From an uncultured Collinsella sp. (GTDB lineage: Bacteria; Actinomycetota; Coriobacteriia; Coriobacteriales; Coriobacteriaceae), in contig UQNB01000040.1 of NCBI GenBank assembly GCA_900542235.1, forward strand, positions 1 to 18,885: a stretch of 18,885 bases of DNA, given 5' to 3'. The notes under the pieces were generated by a model. That model did not search any database. It worked only from the letters and a program-made list of their open reading frames with translations, and had not been told where the DNA came from. Numbering within the stretch: position 1 is the stretch's first letter; each line of letters starts with the position of its first letter. This document shows positions 12,577 to 18,885 of this stretch, in pieces. Made by a program: the position numbers and the translations under genes.

Positions 12577-15243
12577 CTACTCTTGCACCTTGAGGGCTTC
12601 GGCCAGGCTGACGCGCTTGATAGAGCGCGTGTGTAGCAGCGCCACGACCAGGTAGGTCGCAAAGCCGATGCCGACGCATGCAGCCATGGACCAAGCGGGC
12701 ACGTAGATCTCGATATTGCCGTTGTAGGCGAGCAGCATCGAGCGGAAAATCGCGGTCAGCGAGCCAATGATCACGGGCAGGCTCAGCACGAGTGACACCG
12801 CCACGCACAGCGTGATCGAGCGGATGTACAGATGCGAGATCTCACTATCGCGATATCCAAAGACCTTCATGTAGCTAATCGACCGGGCGCTATGGTCGAT
12901 AACCGCCTTGGTCAGCAGGTACATAAACAGCAGGAAGATAAACACCGCGAGCCCGACCATCATGCCGATCATGTCGCTCATCATGCCAATGAACTGGTCG
13001 CCCACGGCACGCATGTCGTCGGGCGTGGTGTCGCCGGCAAAGTAGCGTGCATCGAGGTCGAGCTTCTCGTCGCTCACATAGCCGTTAAAGTAGACGGCGT
13101 CGTTGCCAAACAACTCGTTAAAGTCATCGATGCTCATATAGATATTCATGTCCGACTTGGAGCCCCAGGCACAGTCCTTGCCCGCGTACTCAAGGGAATA
13201 ATTCTTGCCCTCATACTTGTCGTGGAGCGTGACCTTCTGGCCCTCGCTCCAGCCAAACTTATCGAGCAGACCGCCGCCAAAGACGACGCGCCCGTCGCCG
13301 ACGTTGAGGCCCTTCCAGTAGCGCGAATCGGGCGAGATGCCGTAGACGGAAATCGTCTCCTGCCCATTTCCGTCGCCGCGGTCGTATTGCAGCTGGCAAA
13401 CGGCATATTTCTCGGCCTGCGCGATTGCGCCCGCACCGTTGTCGGTCGTGTTGACCGGATGAATGTCGTCGTTGTCGGTGTCAATCTTAGAGGCCTTGTC
13501 GATCAGGTCGATAGCCTCGTCGCGGTTGCAGCCGAGGGCATCGGCAAGGTCATCGAGGCGCGCATAAAGTGCATCCTTCTTGTCCTGGACCTTGGCGAGC
13601 GCGTCCTGCGCCGCGGCCAGGCTCTCGGCAGACGGAGATGCGGTCGCGGCATCGGCTGCCGCCCGCGCGGCATCGGCCGCATCATCGAGCTCGTCGCTGG
13701 CATCCTGGGCGGCGGAGAGCACCGCACCGTCCACCGACTGCAGGCGCTCGAGCGCCGCCCACTGCCCACGCTCCTCGGCGGTGCCCTCAAGCTCGAGCGG
13801 GGCCTTGAGCGTGTACTGATGCTCGGCGACCAGGCTCGTCTCCAGGTTGTCCGCATAGTGCGTCATCGTGGGCAGAATCGCCAGACCAAAGAGCAGCAGC
13901 AACGATGCGAACGCGATACCCACAAAAAGCGTGGCGAAGTTGCCCAGATTGCGCAGGAAGACGCGCAGGCGGAAGCGGGAAACAAAACCCATGCGCTCCG
14001 GCAGCCGCATGCCGCGCTTGGTGCCTGACTTGCCGCTCGCCTCGTGACGGAGGAATTGCAGCGGAGTCTTGCCCATCTTGCGCAGCAGACCCACCAGCGT
14101 AATGAGGATGAGCGCGGCGGCGGGAACCACGGCGCACTTCACAAAGATTTCCCAGCTCCAGTACACCTGGAACGGCGGCAGGCTGTACGAGCCGTAATAG
14201 AGGCCGCGCATAGGCTCGGTAAAGAACGCAACGCCGAGCGCGGTGCCCAAAAGCGCCGCGAGCACGCCCACGATGGCGGGAAGCGCCAGGTAGTGCAGCA
14301 CGATCTCGCGACGGCGATAGCCGCTGGCGAGCAGCGTGCCGATGATGGCGCTCTCCTCTTCGATGGTGGCGTCGGTAAGGACCACAAAGACAAACGCCAT
14401 GATCACGATGATGATGTCGAGCAGCGTCGTCCACATCATGGAGTCGCCGTCCACGTCATCGCGCGCATAGCCAATACCCTGGTTGGAATCGGCGTCGATA
14501 AGATCGTCGACGCGCGCATCGGCATCGGTCAGCGCCTCGACCATATCCTGCTCGGCATCGATACGGTCCGCGGTGGAGAGCCCGCGGTCGTTAAAGGTAA
14601 AGGAGTACGTGTAGGCAGGCGCGCCGCCGGCATCCTCGAGCGCGGCAAAACCGGCGTCGCTGACCTCGGCAACGCCATAGGTGATGGTGTTCACCGTAAA
14701 GTCCGAATTGTTGAGGAACAGCGCCTGGCTATCGGGCTGCGTCATGATGCCGCAGATGGTGTAGGTGCGACCCTCAAGCTCAACCTTATCGCCCACGACA
14801 AGGTCGTTGTTGGTGGCAAAAACGCGGTCGATAGCCACCTCGTCGTCCGCCTTGGGCTGCTTGCCTTCACAGTAGGACGCAATGTCGACCTTGGTGCGGC
14901 GCGCATAGGTGCGCAGGGTGCGCTTGGTGCCGTCGTCGCCGGCCGCCTTTTTGATGATGGCGTCGATAGAGAAGTTCTTGTAGAACGTGACGCCGCCGAC
15001 GTCCTCCGCCGCGTCCTCGGCAGCCTTGAGCTGCTCGTCGGTGGCCTCGAAAGAAGTGGTCACGCGGCCGTCCTCAATCGTGTACTCGTCACGCATGTCG
15101 TCGATAAGGCAGCCGATGGAATGCGCTGCGAGCAAAAAGCCCGACGTGAGGGCGATGCTTCCGCACATAAGCAAAAAGATGCCCAGGTACTTGCCGATAT
15201 TGCGGCGCAGCTCGCGCGGGAGCCGTTTTGCAAGGGGTGTCAT
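12577..15243 (-). CDS. Large FtsX-family ABC permease with coiled-coil ectodomain
   Basis: 888 residues. One N-terminal membrane helix (about 19-42), a long extracellular domain to about 275, three helices of the first FtsX module (about 280-400), then a second half with a helix near 440-465, a second ectodomain, and a final FtsX module (about 775-875). The second ectodomain begins with a predicted coiled coil (about 530-600, rich in Ala, Asp and Leu, e.g. DELDDAADAARAAADA). Such permeases pair with MacB-type ATPases and move substrates or transmit force at the envelope rather than importing solutes. The frame opens at a TTG at 15258 overlapping the ATPase gene; ATG at 15243, eight bases after its stop, is the likely start. 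The ATPase next door is its partner. Confidence 0.9.
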   Translation of the reverse strand: MTPLAKRLPRELRRNIGKYLGIFLLMCGSIALTSGFLLAAHSIGCLIDDMRDEYTIEDGRVTTSFEATDEQLKAAEDAAEDVGGVTFYKNFSIDAIIKKAAGDDGTKRTLRTYARRTKVDIASYCEGKQPKADDEVAIDRVFATNNDLVVGDKVELEGRTYTICGIMTQPDSQALFLNNSDFTVNTITYGVAEVSDAGFAALEDAGGAPAYTYSFTFNDRGLSTADRIDAEQDMVEALTDADARVDDLIDADSNQGIGYARDDVDGDSMMWTTLLDIIIVIMAFVFVVLTDATIEEESAIIGTLLASGYRRREIVLHYLALPAIVGVLAALLGTALGVAFFTEPMRGLYYGSYSLPPFQVYWSWEIFVKCAVVPAAALILITLVGLLRKMGKTPLQFLRHEASGKSGTKRGMRLPERMGFVSRFRLRVFLRNLGNFATLFVGIAFASLLLLFGLAILPTMTHYADNLETSLVAEHQYTLKAPLELEGTAEERGQWAALERLQSVDGAVLSAAQDASDELDDAADAARAAADAATASPSAESLAAAQDALAKVQDKKDALYARLDDLADALGCNRDEAIDLIDKASKIDTDNDDIHPVNTTDNGAGAIAQAEKYAVCQLQYDRGDGNGQETISVYGISPDSRYWKGLNVGDGRVVFGGGLLDKFGWSEGQKVTLHDKYEGKNYSLEYAGKDCAWGSKSDMNIYMSIDDFNELFGNDAVYFNGYVSDEKLDLDARYFAGDTTPDDMRAVGDQFIGMMSDMIGMMVGLAVFIFLLFMYLLTKAVIDHSARSISYMKVFGYRDSEISHLYIRSITLCVAVSLVLSLPVIIGSLTAIFRSMLLAYNGNIEIYVPAWSMAACVGIGFATYLVVALLHTRSIKRVSLAEALKVQE

Positions 15244-15251
15244 AGCGTCGC

Positions 15252-15965
<714 letters not shown>

Positions 15966-15980
15966 GCTATCCCCCGTTGT

Positions 15981-16006
15981 TAGCCTTCTGCTACTTTTCT
16001 AGGCTA
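15981..16006. promoter_or_regulatory. Inverted repeat in the leader of the ABC/FtsX operon
   Basis: TAGCCT (15981-15986) and AGGCTA (16001-16006) are perfect 6-base arms with a 14-base gap. They lie between the -10-like box and the start codon, where a regulator could bind. Short arms make chance possible. Confidence 0.3.
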
Positions 16007-16034
16007 ATAGTAAACCCGGGCGAACTATTTTTAA
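16007..16034 (-). promoter_or_regulatory. Possible promoter of the ABC/FtsX operon
   Basis: On the minus strand, TTAAAA and TACTAT (16007-16012) are 16 bases apart, a moderate match to a sigma70 promoter. It lies about 45 bases upstream of the ATPase start codon. Confidence 0.4.
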
Positions 16035-16060
16035 GCGACGTGCGCGGCTTTTTTCCAACC

Positions 16061-16274
16061 TACTCATTGGGGACAGACTTAAATGAGTGAAATCGCTCAT
16101 TTAAGTCTGTCCCCAATGAATGCCGGGACTGTCCCCAAGTGCCGGCAGGAAAGGAACGTCCCCAAGTGCCGACATATTGGGACAGTCCTTGCCGGCACGA
16201 CCGGCGGGCCGGCGAATCGACAAAGACTGTCTCCGATGACTAGCCGTTTAAGAACGTCCCCGATGACCAGGTAG
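16061..16274. repeat. Cluster of REP-like modules, including a 24-bp perfect inverted repeat
   Basis: At 16064-16087 a 24-base unit (TCATTGGGGACAGACTTAAA then TGAG) is repeated exactly in reverse at 16096-16119 with only eight bases between. After it come two copies of GTCCCCAAGTGCCG (16131 on and 16160 on), GGGACAGTCC, and a GC-rich part with GACAAAGACTGTC and TTTAAGAACGTCCCC that matches the array at 12508-12576. The cluster ends at the stop codon of the ABC-2 permease (16275). The 63-codon frame inside it is repeat sequence, not a gene. Confidence 0.8.
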
Positions 16275-17480
16275 CTAGGCGTGGGATTTGGCGCGGGTGA
16301 GGGCCAGGCCTACGGCGGCGATGGCGGCGGCGAAGAGCACCGTGACGCCCAGATCGCAGGCGATGTCGCCAAGCACGGTGGACGTCAGGTCCGCGGCGAG
16401 CGCCTTGCTGATCGCGTCGTTCACCCAATATGTCGGCACAAAGTGCGCCACCGTCTGCACGGCCGAACCCATCAGCGACAGCGGCATCCAAGCGCCACCC
16501 AAAAACGTCATGAGCATGCCGAGCAGGTTGCCCACACCGTTGAGCAGCTCCTCGCGCGCGCCCAGGCTCGAAAGGGCAAAGCCAACGGCCAGCGGCGTGC
16601 ACGCCAGGGCAAACGTTGCCGCCAGCGCCAGGCACACGCGACCCACGCCGACCTCGGCAACCGCGCTGGCAAAGCCCACGACGCCCATCATGCTCGACAC
16701 GAGCCAGATGCAGACGGTGAGCACGGCGGCGGCCGCGAACACAGCGAGCGAACGCTGGCGCTCAGAGACCGGGCTGGCATCCATGCGGCGCACGCGCTCG
16801 GGCTCGTTCATGCCCGAGAACACCAGTCCCACCGACACGATGACCGACGAGATGATCGCGTACGCGCCAAAGTTGAAGTACGACTCGAGCGTGGTAGCAG
16901 CAGTCGAGTCGACCTTGACCTGCTCGATCTGGACCTCCGCGCGCTTTGCGGCCGCGTGCTCGGCGGCCCTTGCGACGTCGCCGTTGGAGGCAGCGGGCTC
17001 TAGTGCGGCCGCAGCGCCCGCGAGCGAGATCCACCGCGAGGCCTCGGCAGACGAAAGCGCCGCCGCCATGGTGCCGGCACCGTAGGTCACATCGAGCTTG
17101 GGCAGGGACTCCCCCGCGCGGGCGGCTGCAACAAGATCGTCCTCAAACCCCTCCGGGATAAAGAACACGCAGTCGGCGCTGCCTTTGGCGCTGTTGCTCT
17201 TCGAGAGCGCGTCGGCAAGGTCGTATGTGTCGTCGCCGACGCCCGTGACCAGGTCAAAGCGTGAGCCCAGGTGCTTGGTAAGCGCCCGCGAAAGGTCGCT
17301 ATTGTCGCGGTCGACCACGATCACGTTGGTGTCGTAGGGCTTGTACTCGGTAAGCTGCGACGAGTTCCAGCTCACCGAAGCCGCGATGAATACGCCCATG
17401 AGCGAGATGAACACCGTATAGATGAGCAGGTAGAACGGGTGCGCGAGCGCCATGCGAAGCGCGGTCTTAAAGGTGCTCAT
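16275..17480 (-). CDS. ABC-2 type permease, second of two
   Basis: 401 residues. One N-terminal membrane helix (about 15-36), an extracellular domain of about 165 residues, then about six helices (from about 205 to 395) including NLLGMLMTFLGGAWMPLSL, typical of ABC-2 permeases. The layout is that of YhgE/YbhR-like exporters, in which a large ectodomain separates helix 1 from the rest. The frame opens at TTG 17495, but AGGAG lies five bases before ATG 17480 and MSTFKTALRMALAHPFY is a normal start. It overlaps the preceding permease gene by 14 bases, so the two are coupled and probably form a heterodimer. Export of a lipid, peptide or drug is likely; the substrate is unknown. Confidence 0.88.
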   Translation of the reverse strand: MSTFKTALRMALAHPFYLLIYTVFISLMGVFIAASVSWNSSQLTEYKPYDTNVIVVDRDNSDLSRALTKHLGSRFDLVTGVGDDTYDLADALSKSNSAKGSADCVFFIPEGFEDDLVAAARAGESLPKLDVTYGAGTMAAALSSAEASRWISLAGAAAALEPAASNGDVARAAEHAAAKRAEVQIEQVKVDSTAATTLESYFNFGAYAIISSVIVSVGLVFSGMNEPERVRRMDASPVSERQRSLAVFAAAAVLTVCIWLVSSMMGVVGFASAVAEVGVGRVCLALAATFALACTPLAVGFALSSLGAREELLNGVGNLLGMLMTFLGGAWMPLSLMGSAVQTVAHFVPTYWVNDAISKALAADLTSTVLGDIACDLGVTVLFAAAIAAVGLALTRAKSHA

Positions 17481-18654
17481 AGCGGCTCCTTCCAAAGATC
17501 AGCGTAGCGGCGGCGACAAACACCAGGGCCATCAGGACGAGCGCGCCGGCGCGGACGGCAAAGGGACCCAGGTCCTCAAAGAAATACAGGCGGTTGAACA
17601 TGTCGCAGATGAGCTTGACGGGGTTGAGCCAGCACTCGGCCGGGCAGGCGCGGGCGACGTCGTCGGCAAGCGCCATCGCCGGCTCGCCGTAGAGCCCGGC
17701 AAACAGGGCGCACGTGGTGGCAAAGCCCGTGAGGATGCCGGACTTGGATGCCTTGCCGCCCTTAACGGGAAGCGTGCCCACAAAGAGTCCCAAGCCCGTG
17801 GCGGCAAGCGCGGACACGGCGCCGCCCAGCAGGCACAGCCCCTCGCGCCCGCCAAAGTCGACGCCGACCACCAGGCGCACGTAGCCAATCGCGACCGCCA
17901 TCGAGGCAAAGGAAACCAGCCACGAGCCGACAAAGATGCCGGCCAGCGACGCCGTCTTGGAAAGGCCGCCCACGCAGCGGCGCGCGCCGAGGCCCGACAG
18001 ATTGGGCTGCAGGTCGACAACGCTCAAGGCGGCAAACTCGGCAGACATCATCGCGACCAGACCAAAGAGCGCGTAATAGTAAATGGTCGTGCCGTCGGGC
18101 GTGGTGCGCGTCAGGCTCACGCGACGGATTCCGCCCTCGAGCGACAGAGCGCGCGCAACCGCCTCCGGGTCGGCGAGCGCCGCCGGGTCATCTTGAGCAA
18201 TCTGGGCCATGAGCTCGGCATTTTGCGCATACGAGCTTGCCACCGTTTCAAGGATGCTGCGGTCGGTGAGTACCGACGACGCACGCGAGCCGTCATAGCT
18301 CGAAAGCAACGTGAGTTTGGGCGTGCCCGCGTCGTCGACCGTATAGATGCCCGCGACCTCGCCGGCCTTGAGTGCCTTGCGCGCGGCAGCCAAGTCTTCG
18401 TACTCGCTCACATCGAGCAGTTGATCGTCGCCCTCCCTGGCAAGCGAGGTCGCCACGTCCTTAAAGGACGAAGCGCCCCAGGCTTCGTCAGCGACAACGG
18501 CTACCGGCACCGGGTCGATCTTGCCGTCGGAGCTGAGGTTCGCAAACATAAACATGAACATCGTTGAAAGCGCGACGGGAAAGATCGCGCCCCAGACCCA
18601 TGTGCTCGGCCGGCGCAATAGCGTCTTGGCCGTGGTTATGATGGTGTTGAACAT
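17467..18654 (-). CDS. ABC-2 type permease, first of two
   Basis: 395 residues with the same architecture as its neighbour: helix 1 (about 18-38), an ectodomain of about 155 residues (PVPVAVVADEAWG... in the style of ABC-2 permeases), then about six helices (from about 195 to 390). ATG at 18654 follows GGGGGC and lies nine bases after the stop of the ATPase gene. It overlaps the second permease by 14 bases. Sequence differs from the neighbour beyond the shared plan, consistent with an asymmetric transporter. Confidence 0.88.
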   Translation of the reverse strand: MFNTIITTAKTLLRRPSTWVWGAIFPVALSTMFMFMFANLSSDGKIDPVPVAVVADEAWGASSFKDVATSLAREGDDQLLDVSEYEDLAAARKALKAGEVAGIYTVDDAGTPKLTLLSSYDGSRASSVLTDRSILETVASSYAQNAELMAQIAQDDPAALADPEAVARALSLEGGIRRVSLTRTTPDGTTIYYYALFGLVAMMSAEFAALSVVDLQPNLSGLGARRCVGGLSKTASLAGIFVGSWLVSFASMAVAIGYVRLVVGVDFGGREGLCLLGGAVSALAATGLGLFVGTLPVKGGKASKSGILTGFATTCALFAGLYGEPAMALADDVARACPAECWLNPVKLICDMFNRLYFFEDLGPFAVRAGALVLMALVFVAAATLIFGRSRYEHL

Positions 18655-18663
18655 GGCCGCCCC

Positions 18664-18885
18664 CTAGTCGCGCAGCTCGCGGCCGGTAATCTCGAGAAAC
18701 ACGTCGTTGAGGGTCGGCGGCTCGCTCCACACGCGGCCGAGCGCCACATCGGCGGCGCGCAGCGTGTCAAGGATGTCGACCAGATTGTGCGGGCTCGCCT
18801 CGCAGGTGCAAACGAGTTCGCCGCCGGACAGCTCGATCGAAAGCACATGCTCGAGGCCGCGCAGGCGCTCGACCGTGGCGGCCTC
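18664..18885 (-). CDS. C-terminal end of an ABC-2 ATPase (cut by window edge)
   Basis: The last 73 codons of a gene running off the right edge. They encode the regulatory C-terminal domain found after the nucleotide-binding domain in ABC-2 ATPases; the end PPTLNDVFLEITGRELRD is nearly diagnostic. Walker motifs lie outside the window. Its stop is nine bases before the first permease, so the three genes form one exporter operon. Confidence 0.88.
   Translation of the reverse strand, partial: EAATVERLRGLEHVLSIELSGGELVCTCEASPHNLVDILDTLRAADVALGRVWSEPPTLNDVFLEITGRELRD

Noticed and set aside
16083..16274. 63-codon frame within the REP cluster
   Set aside because: It consists entirely of repeated hairpin modules.

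Overview
The window looks like chromosomal DNA of a high-GC Gram-positive gut actinobacterium of class Coriobacteriia, most likely Collinsella or a close relative. This rests on the GC-rich third positions, the set of protein families, and intergenic REP-like hairpins with the core GGGGAC...CTTA, which I associate with Collinsella genomes. The genus is an inference; no rRNA or marker gene is present. Almost every gene is on the minus strand; the alpha/beta hydrolase at 9969-10934 is the only convincing plus-strand gene.

Layout. (1) 1-514 has no convincing gene. It holds REP fragments, a 230-bp element with 30-bp inverted terminal arms (203-432), and the terminator of the next operon. (2) 515-3850 is a probable magnesium operon: a long structured 5' leader, an MgtE-like protein (PRC barrel, MgtE-N, CBS pair, unusual membrane domain), then an NRAMP-family transporter whose metal-site residues match the Mg-type NRMT branch. 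(3) 3961-5367 is a membrane-anchored NodB-fold protein whose metal ligands and catalytic histidines are replaced. (4) 5440-6584 is a coupled YtxH-like/PRC-barrel pair. (5) 6721-8985 is a two-gene operon: a CNNM/CorC-type membrane protein followed by a stand-alone protein resembling the N-terminal domain of cyanophycin synthetase, with an intact HxxEH motif. (6) 9099-9782 is a TrhA/hemolysin-III protein, divergent from the hydrolase. The shared intergenic region has two promoters and two near-identical 14-bp palindromes. (7) 10935-11185, between convergent genes, holds a 132-bp palindromic repeat and a strong bidirectional terminator. (8) 11186-12391 is a DUF362 iron-sulfur protein behind an unusual 19-bp-spacer promoter. 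(9) 12577-15965 is a MacB-type ABC ATPase plus a large FtsX permease. (10) 16275-18885 is an ABC-2 exporter operon with two permeases and the end of its ATPase, cut by the window edge.

Themes. Mg2+ handling recurs (NRMT, MgtE-like, CNNM). REP hairpins sit directly behind the stop codons of three minus-strand genes or operons (3961, 12577, 16275). The points most worth following are the orphan cyanophycin-synthetase N domain, the MgtE-like protein lacking the MgtE pore signature but paired with NRMT, the NodB pseudoenzyme, and the covarying REP hairpin family.
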